Source of the DNA: Achromobacter denitrificans NBRC 15125
GTDB lineage: Bacteria > Pseudomonadota > Gammaproteobacteria > Burkholderiales > Burkholderiaceae_B
Assembly (NCBI RefSeq): GCF_001571365.1
Contig: NZ_BCTQ01000024.1
Span: forward strand, 35,811 to 99,810
DNA: 64,000 nucleotides
Direction of reading: 5' to 3'
Part shown: piece by piece, positions 8,042-16,578 of the stretch
Layout: each line of letters opens with the position of its first letter
Position numbering within the stretch: the stretch's first letter is position 1
Program-made: the position numbers and the translations under genes
Notes under the pieces: model-generated
What the model was told of the DNA's origin: nothing
Seen by the model: the letters and a program-made list of their open reading frames with translations, nothing else
Database searches by the model: none

Positions 8042-9666
8042 GCTTGGCCTTCCTTGTTCGGGGTCAGGTCGATCGAGGGGTAGTAGGGCTGGAGCGCCGC
8101 GAGCAGGGCGCTGGCCGCGGGCGCCGCCCAGCGGCCCAGCACGTAGCCGTCCGGCCGCATGAGGTAGACGGTGCCGGCGTCGCCGCCGAACCGCTGGCGC
8201 AGTTGCCCATGGGTGTCGCGCAGGCTGCCGGCGTCCGTGCCGATGCGCAGCACGCGCAAGGGTTGGGGCGCGCCGCGGGACGAGGCGGCCAGGGCCTCCA
8301 GGTCCGCCGTCAGCGCCGGGCCGGGGGAGAACGCCAGCGCCACGAAGCCGGCGCCGAAGTATTCGCTCAGATGGCGGGATGTGTCGCCGTCGTGCAGCAG
8401 CGCCTCGGGCGCGGGCTGGCCGGGCGCCGCGGCGCCGGCATGCGGCGCCCGGTCAGCCAGGTTCAGCGGCGAGGTGTCGTACGAGATGGGCGCGGACTGA
8501 CGCGGGTTGATCAGCGGCCGCACCGCGTCGTTCACCAGTGCCAGGCGCAGCGCCGCTTCGCGCATCAGGCGAAAGCCATAGTCCGGCGGCGCCATGAATT
8601 CCGTGCTCTTGGCCCCGTAGGCCAGGTTCTGCCGGGTGGCGTGGACGCGCTCGACGCTGTAGCTGTCCAGCAGCGAATCGGGCGCCTGGCCTTTCAGCAC
8701 CCAGGCCAGTTTCCAGGCGAGGTTGCCGGCGTCGTCCAGCCCGGAGTTCAGGCCGCGCACGCCGAAGATGGGCACCAGGTGGCCGGCGTCGCCGGCGAAC
8801 AGGACCCGGCCGTGGCGATAGCTGTCCAGGGTCAGGCACTTGGCGTTGTAGATGGAGATCCAGAGCGGCTTCCAGGGCGCGGTCTCGCCGATCATGTCCA
8901 GGTGGCTCTGCACGCGCGGCAGCACGTTTTCGGGCTTGACGGCCTCTTCGGGATCCTCGTCGTCGCGGATCTGGTAGTCCACGCGCCAGACGTTGCCGGG
9001 CTGGCGGTGCATGAGCAGGGTGGACCCGGGATTGGACGGCGGGTCGAACCAGGCCAGGCGCTCGACCGGGCGCCGGGATTCCTGTTCGATGTCGACGATG
9101 ACGTACCGCCCTTCGTACTGCATGCCTTCCAGCTTCAGGCCCATCGCTTCGCGCACGGTGCTGCGGCCGCCGTCGCAGGCGATCAGCCAGTCGGCGCGAA
9201 CGCTGTGACGCTGGCCGCCGCTGTCTACCTCGACGGTCACGCCGCTGTCGTCGGCCTGCAGGCCGGCGACGCGGGCCGACCATTGCAGCGCGGCCAGTTC
9301 CGGATGGCGCTGCATGGCCTGGTGGGCATATTCCTCCACCGCGTACTGCTGGATGTTGACCATGGGCGCATAGCGCTGCAGCGGCTCGTGCGGCATTTCG
9401 AAATGCAGGACCTCGCGGTCGCGGTAGTAGCTGCGTCCGCCGGTCCAGGCCAGGCCCGTGGCCGCGAGCGGGCGGTCCGCGCCGACCCAGCCCATGATTT
9501 CCTGGGAGCGCCGGGAAATGCAGATGGCGCGGCTGCCGCTGCAGTAGTCGTCGTCCGCTTCCACGGTAAGGGAGGCGATGCCGTATTCGGCGAGCAGGGC
9601 GCCCAGCATCAGACCGACGGGGCCGCCGCCGGCGATGAGGACGGGAACGTGAGAGGGGAGCGTCAT
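8038..9666 (-). CDS. FAD-dependent aromatic monooxygenase (MhpA-like)
   Basis: This 542-residue class A flavoprotein monooxygenase adds a hydroxyl group to an aromatic ring using NAD(P)H and oxygen. It has the FAD dinucleotide motif LIAGGGPVGLMLGALLAEYG at the N-terminus, the DG motif in WLIACDGGRSTVREAMG, and the second FAD motif VLFAGDAGHLVPIFGVRGLN. The C-terminal thioredoxin-like tail matches the 3-(3-hydroxyphenyl)propionate hydroxylase group in length. The ATG at 9666 has GGAGA about 7 nt upstream; a longer start would run into the promoter. It is first in an operon with a small protein and a MarR regulator. The precise phenolic substrate is not known. Confidence 0.9.
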   Translation of the reverse strand: MTLPSHVPVLIAGGGPVGLMLGALLAEYGIASLTVEADDDYCSGSRAICISRRSQEIMGWVGADRPLAATGLAWTGGRSYYRDREVLHFEMPHEPLQRYAPMVNIQQYAVEEYAHQAMQRHPELAALQWSARVAGLQADDSGVTVEVDSGGQRHSVRADWLIACDGGRSTVREAMGLKLEGMQYEGRYVIVDIEQESRRPVERLAWFDPPSNPGSTLLMHRQPGNVWRVDYQIRDDEDPEEAVKPENVLPRVQSHLDMIGETAPWKPLWISIYNAKCLTLDSYRHGRVLFAGDAGHLVPIFGVRGLNSGLDDAGNLAWKLAWVLKGQAPDSLLDSYSVERVHATRQNLAYGAKSTEFMAPPDYGFRLMREAALRLALVNDAVRPLINPRQSAPISYDTSPLNLADRAPHAGAAAPGQPAPEALLHDGDTSRHLSEYFGAGFVALAFSPGPALTADLEALAASSRGAPQPLRVLRIGTDAGSLRDTHGQLRQRFGGDAGTVYLMRPDGYVLGRWAAPAASALLAALQPYYPSIDLTPNKEGQA

Positions 9667-9682
9667 GGTGTCTCCGCAGTTT

Positions 9683-9727
9683 GGTTGTTTGCGCAACTAT
9701 ATGCTGGGGTGGTTGTGTGCGCAACTA
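9683..9727 (-). promoter_or_regulatory. Promoter with twin operator repeats for the monooxygenase-MarR operon
   Basis: Two nearly identical 17-nt repeats, GGTTGTTTGCGCAACTA (9683-9699) and GGTTGTGTGCGCAACTA (9711-9727), lie exactly 28 nt apart. On the minus strand they supply a TTGCGC -35 (9724-9719) and a TATAGT -10 (9701-9696) with an ideal 17-nt spacer. One repeat covers the -35 and the other covers the -10 and start site. Each contains the palindromic core TTGCGCAA or a one-base variant of it. This is what a MarR-repressed promoter would look like. Confidence 0.72.
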
Positions 9728-9739
9728 CTTTTTGAAGAC

Positions 9740-9768
9740 AAAAAAAACCCGCCGGATCAGGGCGGGCT
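9740..9768 (-). terminator. Rho-independent terminator
   Basis: On the minus strand a CCCGCC / GGCGGG stem with a 7-nt loop is followed by eight Ts. It lies just after the coiled-coil membrane protein gene that ends at 9787 and insulates it from the monooxygenase promoter downstream. Confidence 0.85.
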
Positions 9769-9786
9769 TCGGGTCGGGGCGGCGGT

Positions 9787-10485
9787 TCAGTTGCGCACGT
9801 AGTAGATGCGCATCGCGTGTTGCTTCTGCCCGCCGTCCATGACGCGCAGCACCACGACCTTGGGCGTGAAGCCGTCGGGCAGCTTCAACTGGCCGATCGC
9901 GTAGTCGTAGCGGTCCACGTTCAGGGTGGGGCCTTCGGGCGTGACCGTGGCGGCGCGGCCGTTGGGGTAGGTGCCGTCGATGGAGAAGGTGAGCGTGCCC
10001 TTGAACGGCGCGCCCTGGCGTTCTTCGCGCATGACCAGGACCTGGAAGTCGAGCTGGCCCGGCGCGCGCTTGAAGGTGGCCGAGCGGATGCCCAGGTTGC
10101 CGCCGCGCGGGTCTGCGGGCATGGCGTCCTGGAACAGGACCAGTTCCTTGTTCAGCGTGTCGATCTTGCTGCGGGCCTCGGCCAGGTCGCTGGTCAGCTT
10201 TTCGTGGCCGGACTTGTTGGCGTCGCGCTGCTGCGTGGCTTCTTCGAGCTGGCTTTGCAGGCGCTGGCGTTCGAGGTTGGACGCGCTGAGTTCGGTATGC
10301 AGCTGTTCGGATTGCTCGACGGTCAGCCGTTGCGGACCGTAGTTGGTCTGGAGGAAGAGCACGCCGCCCGCGCCCAGGGCAATGCCCACCAGCAGCAGGA
10401 CGAGCCAGCGCGGCATGCGGCGCGTGCGTTGCCCCGGTTGGTATACGGAGGGCTTGAACACGGCCCGTTGCGATCTTCCGAACAT
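9787..10485 (-). CDS. Membrane-anchored coiled-coil protein of unknown function
   Basis: This 232-residue protein has a basic N-terminus, one transmembrane helix at about residues 25-47 (WLVLLLVGIALGAGGVLF), a coiled coil rich in Gln/Glu/Leu at about residues 55-115, and a C-terminal beta-rich domain of about 110 residues ending HAMRIYYVRN. The topology suggests an inner-membrane anchor with the folded part in the periplasm. Two ATGs lie 6 nt apart; 10485 is preferred because AGGA is correctly spaced from it. It has its own terminator and is not obviously in an operon. The family was not named with confidence and no role is proposed. Confidence 0.75.
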   Translation of the reverse strand: MFGRSQRAVFKPSVYQPGQRTRRMPRWLVLLLVGIALGAGGVLFLQTNYGPQRLTVEQSEQLHTELSASNLERQRLQSQLEEATQQRDANKSGHEKLTSDLAEARSKIDTLNKELVLFQDAMPADPRGGNLGIRSATFKRAPGQLDFQVLVMREERQGAPFKGTLTFSIDGTYPNGRAATVTPEGPTLNVDRYDYAIGQLKLPDGFTPKVVVLRVMDGGQKQHAMRIYYVRN

Positions 10486-10558
10486 CCCCATTCCTAGAAA
10501 ACTTCCTGTAATTTAGGCTCATCCGCGGGCTGCGCGCGGGTCAAAGCGTCAGAGAATA

Positions 10559-10573
10559 CCCCGTTAGCCGGGG
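10559..10573 (-). terminator. Possible weak terminator after murU
   Basis: On the minus strand there is a CCCCG / CGGGG stem with a 5-nt loop, followed by TATTCTCT. The T-run is broken, so termination is uncertain. It lies 58 nt after the murU stop. Confidence 0.3.
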
Positions 10574-10630
10574 CGTTGGGTGCGCGGACAAGCCTGGTTG
10601 CGCACCTTGATATTGTGAAATATGTGGACA

Positions 10631-11317
10631 TCAACGGGCCAGGGCGTCGAGCTCGGCGTCCAGGTCGGCCAGCCGTTGAGGCGTGCCCACGTCCGTCCAT
10701 CGGCCCTCGTGGCGCGCGCCGCGCGCCAGGCCGCGGGCCATGGCTTGCCTGAGCAGGGGCGCCAGGGGCGCCGCCGTGCCCCGGACGACGTCCGCGAACA
10801 ACGAAGGATGGTAGACGCCGATACCGGCGAAGGTCAAACGGGGTTCGCCCTGGGCATGGACGAGGCCGTCCGCCGCCAGGTGGAAATCGCCCGCCGGATG
10901 CTGGACGGGGTTGTCCACCAGCAACAGCCAGGCTCCGCCCGGGGGCAGCGTCCGGCCGAGCCCGGGCGCCTGGCCCGGATCCCAATCGCACCAGACGTCG
11001 CCGTTGACCACCAGGAAGGGGGCGTCGCCCAGCAGGGGCAGCGCCTGGGCGATGCCGCCCGCGGTTTCCAGCGCGGACGCTTCGGCCGAATACCGGATGC
11101 GCACGCCGTATTCGCCGCCGTCTCCCAGCGCCCGCTCGATCTCGTGGCCGAGCCAGGCGTGGTTGATGACGATGTCGCGGATGCCGGCGGCGGCCAGCCG
11201 TTGCAGATGCCAGACGATCAGCGGCTTGCCGCCCACGGACAGCAGCGGCTTGGGCAGGCGGTCCGTCAGCGGGCGCATGCGCTCGCCGCGGCCCGCCGCG
11301 AGTATCATGGCCCGCAT
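10631..11317 (-). CDS. murU: N-acetylmuramate-1-phosphate uridylyltransferase
   Basis: This 228-residue nucleotidyltransferase has the signature LAAGRGERMRPLTDRLPKPL at the N-terminus and the NGDVW metal-binding Asp further on. In the cell-wall recycling route it converts MurNAc-1-phosphate and UTP to UDP-MurNAc, bypassing de novo synthesis and fosfomycin-sensitive MurA. The start codon overlaps the last base of the amgK stop (TGATG), so the two are coupled. The amgK-murU pair is the known arrangement for this salvage pathway in Pseudomonas, which supports the specific call over a generic sugar nucleotidyltransferase. Confidence 0.88.
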   Translation of the reverse strand: MRAMILAAGRGERMRPLTDRLPKPLLSVGGKPLIVWHLQRLAAAGIRDIVINHAWLGHEIERALGDGGEYGVRIRYSAEASALETAGGIAQALPLLGDAPFLVVNGDVWCDWDPGQAPGLGRTLPPGGAWLLLVDNPVQHPAGDFHLAADGLVHAQGEPRLTFAGIGVYHPSLFADVVRGTAAPLAPLLRQAMARGLARGARHEGRWTDVGTPQRLADLDAELDALAR

Positions 11318-12357
11318 CAGAACGTGTACCCGACGGAGACTTCGCGGTTGTCCAGCTTGTCCAGCAGGCGCAGGAGCGGGGTGAAGACGCCGTAGCGCTG
11401 GGCCACCTGGCGGACGTAGGCGTTCATGCGCGGCAGGTGGGCCAGGTAGTGGGCCTTGCCGTCGCGATGGTTGAGCCGGGCGAACACGCCCAGGATGCGC
11501 AGGTTGCGCTGCAGCCCCATCCATTCGTAGGCGCGATGGAATTCGGCGAAATCGGCGTCCACCGGCAGTCCGGCCGCGCGCGCCATTTCCCAATAGCGGA
11601 TGGCCCAGTCCAGCTGCTGGGGTTCTTCCCAGGTGGTGCGGGCGTCGGTGACGAGCGAGGCCAGGTCGTAGGTGATGGGGCCGGCCAGCGCATCCTGGAA
11701 ATCGATGACGCCGGGATTGGGGCCATATTGCGGCTGGTCGCAGACCATCAGGTTGGGCGAGTGGTAGTCGCGATGCACCAGCACCCGCGCCTGGCTGCCG
11801 TTGGTGGCCGACAGCAGGGCGAAGATCTTGTCCAGGGCGTTCGCGGTCTTGTCGTCCAGCGTGACGCCGTGGTGTTTCCCCACGTACCATTCGGGAAACA
11901 GCTTCAGTTCGTCGGCCAGACGGGCCGAATCGTAGATGCCCAGGCCGGCCGTGGACGCCTGCTGCAGCTGGACCAGCGCGCGGAGGGCGTCGCGGTACAG
12001 CGCCTGGAGCTGGCTGTCGGTCAGCCCCGACTGGATGCGCTGGTAATAGGTTTGCTCGCCCAGGTCGGACAGCAGCAGCAGGCCCAGGTCCTGGTTCTTT
12101 TCCAGCACGGCCGGCACGTTCAGGCCTGCATCCGCCAGCAGTTGGCCCACCTGCAGGAACGGGCGGGTGTCTTCATGCGCCGGCGGGGCGTCCATGACAA
12201 TCAGGGTGCGTTCGCCGGCGTCCAGCCTGAAGTAGCGGCGGAAGCTGGCGTCCGAGGAAGCCGGGCGCAGCGTCTCGACAGCCAGATTCAGGGCGGCGGG
12301 CAGGCCGCCCAGCCAGTTGCGGATCTGCTCAAGGCGGGGGTCGTGATCGTTTTTCAA
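11317..12357 (-). CDS. amgK: Anomeric MurNAc/GlcNAc kinase
   Basis: This 346-residue aminoglycoside-phosphotransferase-fold kinase phosphorylates the anomeric carbon of MurNAc (and GlcNAc) in peptidoglycan recycling. It has the catalytic loop LVHRDYHSPNLMV and the metal motif VIDFQDALAGPITYDLASL. It appears to use a TTG start at 12357: an in-frame TGA lies only five codons upstream and no ATG or GTG occurs before the conserved region. No good ribosome binding site precedes the TTG, suggesting low translation. It is coupled to murU downstream and divergent from lptD. Confidence 0.88.
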   Translation of the reverse strand: MKNDHDPRLEQIRNWLGGLPAALNLAVETLRPASSDASFRRYFRLDAGERTLIVMDAPPAHEDTRPFLQVGQLLADAGLNVPAVLEKNQDLGLLLLSDLGEQTYYQRIQSGLTDSQLQALYRDALRALVQLQQASTAGLGIYDSARLADELKLFPEWYVGKHHGVTLDDKTANALDKIFALLSATNGSQARVLVHRDYHSPNLMVCDQPQYGPNPGVIDFQDALAGPITYDLASLVTDARTTWEEPQQLDWAIRYWEMARAAGLPVDADFAEFHRAYEWMGLQRNLRILGVFARLNHRDGKAHYLAHLPRMNAYVRQVAQRYGVFTPLLRLLDKLDNREVSVGYTF

Positions 12358-12436
12358 GGAAGATCCGTGTCAGAAAGGCAATATTGCGGAAAATTGTGCC
12401 GCGCGGGGGCGAGAGGCCGGCCGTGAGCACTTAGGG

Positions 12437-12465
12437 CTGGGCCTATGGCGCGGCTTCTCTATAAT
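12437..12465 (+). promoter_or_regulatory. Putative lptD promoter
   Basis: A perfect TATAAT lies at 12460-12465, about 80 nt before the proposed lptD start. The matching -35 position (12437-12442, CTGGGC) is weak. The rest of the 190-nt gap between amgK and lptD shows no other strong element. The -10 suggests housekeeping sigma control. Confidence 0.45.
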
Positions 12466-12547
12466 ACCGGCTCGTTTCCGTTAGCATTGGCCCTTCGTGG
12501 GTGCCGGTGTCGGGTTTCCCCATCGTCAAAAAGGGCTGTTTTCACTC

Positions 12548-14944
12548 GTGCGCAAGGTTCGGTGGTTGATCCTCTCTGCTGTCAGCGTGGCCGCCGGAGC
12601 CGTCCAGGCTCAAGGCAGCCAGGGCACCGCTCCCGCCGCGCCGTCAGCCACGCAGACGCCCGCGCTGCGCAGCTCGCCGGGCTTGCGTCTGCATCGCTTG
12701 CCCGACGACGCCATTCCCGCCTTCATGGAAGCGGACTCGATCGAGGGCGACCCCGATTCCGACCTGACCCTGACCGGCAACGCCCAGGTGCGCCGCATCG
12801 ACGGCGTGATCAAGGGCGACCGGATCAATTACCGCAAGGACACGGGCGAGGTCGACGTCCAGGGCAGCGCCCGCATGATGCGCGACGGCACCCTGGTGAC
12901 GGGGCCGAACGCCAAGTTCAACGTGGACAAGTACTCGGGCGAGGTCGAGAAGCCCAATTTCTGGATGGGCGCCACGGGCGGCTTCGCGGTCGCCGAGCAC
13001 GCGGACATCTTCAGCAAGTCGCAGATGCGGCTGCATACGGTGACCTATAGCGGCTGCGCCTGCGAGACGCCATCCTGGTACATCAAGGCCAATACCGTCG
13101 ACATCGATTTCGACGAGAACGAAGGCGTGGCGCGCAATGGCGTGCTGTACTTCAAGGACGTCCCGATCCTGGCTTCGCCCTACATGACCTTCCCGGTCAA
13201 GAAGGAACGCAAGTCGGGCTTCCTGATGCCGACCTACGGCACCACCAGCCAGGGCGGCTTCGATCTGTCGGTGCCGTACTACCTGAATCTGGCGCCCAAT
13301 TACGACATGACCATCCAGCCGCGCTATTTCTCCAAGCGCGGCCTGCAGCTCGGCGGCGAATTCCGCTACCTGGGGCCCAGCTACGCCGGCACGCTGAACG
13401 GCACCTACCTGGCCGACGACCACGTCACCGGCGAGGACCGCTGGATGTACTGGTGGCGCCACCAGCAGCAGTTCTCCCACGGCTTCTATGCCGACTGGGA
13501 CGTGGCGAAGGTCTCGGACGACGACTATTTCCGCGACATCTCCCAGCTGGGCCTGAACCAGGCCTCCACGACCTACCTGCCGCAGCGCGCGCGGGTGGGC
13601 TGGGGCTCCCAGTACTGGAGCGCGTACGCCCAGGTCTACAAGTACCAGACGCTGCAGGATCCGGAAGCGCCGCTGGTGCCGCCGTACGACAAGGTTCCCG
13701 AGCTGTACCTGCGCGGCGCGCGCTACGACTGGGGCGGTTTCGACGTCGACTGGACCTCCACCGCCGTGCGCTTCAGCATTCCCACGGTGGGCGGGGTGCG
13801 CCAGGGTCCCCAGGGCGACCGCCTCCAGAGCTACCCGACGGTCTCCTACCCGATCGTGAAGCCGGGCTGGTTCATCGTGCCGAAGGCGGGCGTGAACTAC
13901 ACCCAGTACCAGACCGACTGGTACGGCCGCGACTGGCTGCGCCTGAATTCCGGGACCTCGGCCGCGGGCACCTCGGCGGGCTATCCCCGCTCCCAATCGC
14001 GCACCGTGCCCATCATGTCGCTGGACACCGGCCTGATCTTCGAACGCGACACGTCGCTGTTCGGCAAGGCTTCCACGCAGACCCTGGAACCGCGCCTGTA
14101 CTACCTGTACGTGCCGTACCGCGACCAGTCCAAGCTGCCGGTCTACGACACGTCGCTGGCGGACTTCAGCTTTTCGCAGGCCTTCGAGGAAAACATCTAC
14201 ACCGGCGGCTGGGACCGCATCGCGAACGCGAACCAGCTCACGGCGGCGCTGACCACGCGCTGGCTGGATGCCAATACCGGTTTCGAGCGCCTGTCGCTGT
14301 CCGTGGCGCAGCGGCTGTATTTCGCCGACCAGAAGGTGACGCTGCCCGGCGAGACGCCGCGCGAGAACGTGCGTTCCGATTTCCTGGTGGGCGCCAGCGC
14401 GGCGCTGACCGACACGCTCACCACGGAAGTGGCGGGCCAGTACAACCCGTATGACAACAATTGGTCGCGCGGCCTGGTGAGCGCCCGCTGGACCCCGCAG
14501 CGCCTGACCACGGTGGCGGTGTCGTACCGCTACCAGCGCGATCCGCAGCCGGGCGTCGCCTACCAGCCGCAAGGCCAGAACCAGGTCAGCCTGGCGCTCC
14601 AGTGGCCGTTCAGCAAGCGCTGGTACGGCGTGGGCCGGGTCGACTATTCCCTGCGTTCGGGCCCCTCCAGCACGATCGCCAACACGACGGACTCCCCGCG
14701 CGTGACCCAGGCCATCGCCGGCCTGGAGTACAAAGGGGATTGCTGCTGGGTGGGCCGCGTGGTCTACCAGCGCTATGCCGTTTCGGCCACGGACGCCAAC
14801 TCCGCGGTGTTCCTGCAGCTGGAGCTGACCGGCCTGGGTTCCCTGGGGACCGACCCGATGAACCTGCTGAACAGAAGTATCCCCGGCTACTCGCGCATTA
14901 CGCCGCCTGTGCCTGCCGGGACCACATTTGAAAGGTATGAATGA
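12548..14944 (+). CDS. lptD: LPS-assembly protein LptD
   Basis: This 798-residue outer-membrane protein inserts lipopolysaccharide into the outer leaflet together with LptE. It has a signal peptide (RKVRWLILSAVSVAAGAVQA), an LptA-like periplasmic jellyroll starting near residue 55, and a 26-strand barrel rich in aromatic residues. A GTG start at 12548 is chosen because it directly precedes the signal peptide. The cysteine pattern is Cys170-Ala-Cys172 plus Cys732-Cys733; the N-terminal Cys seen at position 31 in E. coli is absent. Its stop overlaps the surA start (ATGA), matching the joint role in outer-membrane assembly. Confidence 0.95.
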   Translation: MRKVRWLILSAVSVAAGAVQAQGSQGTAPAAPSATQTPALRSSPGLRLHRLPDDAIPAFMEADSIEGDPDSDLTLTGNAQVRRIDGVIKGDRINYRKDTGEVDVQGSARMMRDGTLVTGPNAKFNVDKYSGEVEKPNFWMGATGGFAVAEHADIFSKSQMRLHTVTYSGCACETPSWYIKANTVDIDFDENEGVARNGVLYFKDVPILASPYMTFPVKKERKSGFLMPTYGTTSQGGFDLSVPYYLNLAPNYDMTIQPRYFSKRGLQLGGEFRYLGPSYAGTLNGTYLADDHVTGEDRWMYWWRHQQQFSHGFYADWDVAKVSDDDYFRDISQLGLNQASTTYLPQRARVGWGSQYWSAYAQVYKYQTLQDPEAPLVPPYDKVPELYLRGARYDWGGFDVDWTSTAVRFSIPTVGGVRQGPQGDRLQSYPTVSYPIVKPGWFIVPKAGVNYTQYQTDWYGRDWLRLNSGTSAAGTSAGYPRSQSRTVPIMSLDTGLIFERDTSLFGKASTQTLEPRLYYLYVPYRDQSKLPVYDTSLADFSFSQAFEENIYTGGWDRIANANQLTAALTTRWLDANTGFERLSLSVAQRLYFADQKVTLPGETPRENVRSDFLVGASAALTDTLTTEVAGQYNPYDNNWSRGLVSARWTPQRLTTVAVSYRYQRDPQPGVAYQPQGQNQVSLALQWPFSKRWYGVGRVDYSLRSGPSSTIANTTDSPRVTQAIAGLEYKGDCCWVGRVVYQRYAVSATDANSAVFLQLELTGLGSLGTDPMNLLNRSIPGYSRITPPVPAGTTFERYE

Positions 14945-16560
14945 TGCGTAGGTTGCACTCTTTGCGCCGCCTCTCCCGCAATGCGTTGCTGCTGGCCGTG
15001 TGCGCCGGCGTGCCTGCCGCGTACGCGGCCGAGCAGAACGGCAAGGGCTCGAACAACGGCGCCAAGGCCGCTTCCGCGCAGAACGGCGCGAAAGCCTCGT
15101 CCGCGCAGAAGAGCGCCGCTCCGGCTCCGCAGGGCGAACAATTCGTCGACGGGATCGCCGCGGTGGTCGACAAGGACGTGATCACGCTGCGCGAACTGCG
15201 CGACGCGTCCCTGCGCATCGCGGGGGAACTGAAGTCCCGCGGCATCCAGGTGCCCGACGACCAGACCCTGCAGCACCAGGTGCTGCAACGCCTGATCACG
15301 GAGCGCGTGCAGCGCCACGAAGCGGATCGCATGGGCATCCGCGTGGACGACGCGCAGGTCGACATGGCCATCCAGACCATCGCCGGCCGCAACAAGATCA
15401 CCGTGCCGCAGCTGCGCCAGGAAATCGAGAAATCGGGCACCAGCTGGGACGCCTATCGCAAGTCGCTGCGCGATGAGATCCGCATGGACCGCCTGCGCCA
15501 GCGCGCGGTGGATTCCACCATCGTCATTTCCGACGCCGAAGTCGACGCCTTCCTGAAGGACCAGCGCCGCAATCCGGCGTTCGCCGCGGCGCCGGAAGCG
15601 CAGCAGCAGCCTCAGGCCCAGCCGCAGGCCCAGCAGCAACCGGCGCCCGAGCAGGCCGCCGCGCCGGCGGGCCCGATGCTCTACGCGCTGGCCCAGATCC
15701 TGGTGCGCGTGCCCGAAGGGTCGTCGCCCGAGCAACTGGCGGCGCTGCGCAAGAAGGCCGAAGGCCTGCTGGCCCAGGCCAAGCGCGGCGACGATTTCGC
15801 CAGCCTGGCCGCGGCCGCCTCGGACGGCCCCGAAGCGCTGCAGGGCGGCGTCATGGGCGTGCGCCCGCTGGACGGCTGGCCCGACCTGTTCGTGAAGGCC
15901 ATCAGCGGCCTGCAGAAAGGGCAGGTCAGCAGCCTGATCCAGAGCGGCAACGGCTTCCACATCATCAAGGTGATGGATCGCGGATCGGCGCAGCCCGCGC
16001 CCAGCCGCACGGCCCGCGCCCCGGCTCCGGCGCCCGCGCCGCAACCCGCCGCGCCGCGTCCCCAACAGGCGCAGCAGGGGCCGGTCGAGGTCGTGCAGAC
16101 CCGCGCGCGCCACATCCTGATCAAAACCTCCACCGTCATGAGCGACGAGCTGGCGCGCCAGCGCCTGGAGCAGGTCCGCCAGCGCCTGGTGAGCGGCGGC
16201 GCCAAGTTCGAGGACATGGCTCGCCAGTACTCGCAGGACGCGACGGCGCCGCAAGGCGGCGAACTGGGCTGGCTGAACCCGGGCGAAACGGTCCCGCCGT
16301 TCGAGGCCGCCATGAATGCCTTGCAGCCGGGCGAAATCAGCCAGCCGGTCCAATCGCCTTTCGGCTGGCACCTGATCCAGGTCGAAGAGCGCCGGCAGCA
16401 TGACGCGTCGGACGACATGGCCCGCATGAAGGCCCGCCAGCTGCTGTTCGAGCGCCGCGCGCAGCCCGCGTTCGAAGACTGGCTGGAGCAGCTGCGCGCG
16501 CAGGCGTATGTCGACAACCGCCTGGAAAAGCAGCAGAAGATCCAACAGAACAACCGCTAA
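14941..16560 (+). CDS. surA: Periplasmic chaperone / peptidyl-prolyl isomerase SurA
   Basis: This 539-residue periplasmic chaperone delivers unfolded outer-membrane proteins to the BAM complex and helps fold LptD. It has a signal peptide ending near AYA, a SurA N-terminal helical domain (GIAAVVDKDVITLRELRD at about residues 68-85), two parvulin domains at about residues 245-345 and 388-490, and a C-terminal helix. It is about 110 residues longer than E. coli SurA because of two Gln/Ala/Pro-rich linkers, near residues 218-243 and 355-380, flanking the first parvulin domain. The start overlaps lptD by 4 nt; a second ATG follows immediately at 14944. Confidence 0.95.
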   Translation: MMRRLHSLRRLSRNALLLAVCAGVPAAYAAEQNGKGSNNGAKAASAQNGAKASSAQKSAAPAPQGEQFVDGIAAVVDKDVITLRELRDASLRIAGELKSRGIQVPDDQTLQHQVLQRLITERVQRHEADRMGIRVDDAQVDMAIQTIAGRNKITVPQLRQEIEKSGTSWDAYRKSLRDEIRMDRLRQRAVDSTIVISDAEVDAFLKDQRRNPAFAAAPEAQQQPQAQPQAQQQPAPEQAAAPAGPMLYALAQILVRVPEGSSPEQLAALRKKAEGLLAQAKRGDDFASLAAAASDGPEALQGGVMGVRPLDGWPDLFVKAISGLQKGQVSSLIQSGNGFHIIKVMDRGSAQPAPSRTARAPAPAPAPQPAAPRPQQAQQGPVEVVQTRARHILIKTSTVMSDELARQRLEQVRQRLVSGGAKFEDMARQYSQDATAPQGGELGWLNPGETVPPFEAAMNALQPGEISQPVQSPFGWHLIQVEERRQHDASDDMARMKARQLLFERRAQPAFEDWLEQLRAQAYVDNRLEKQQKIQQNNR

Positions 16561-16578
16561 ACGCATTACGGGCTTTAC

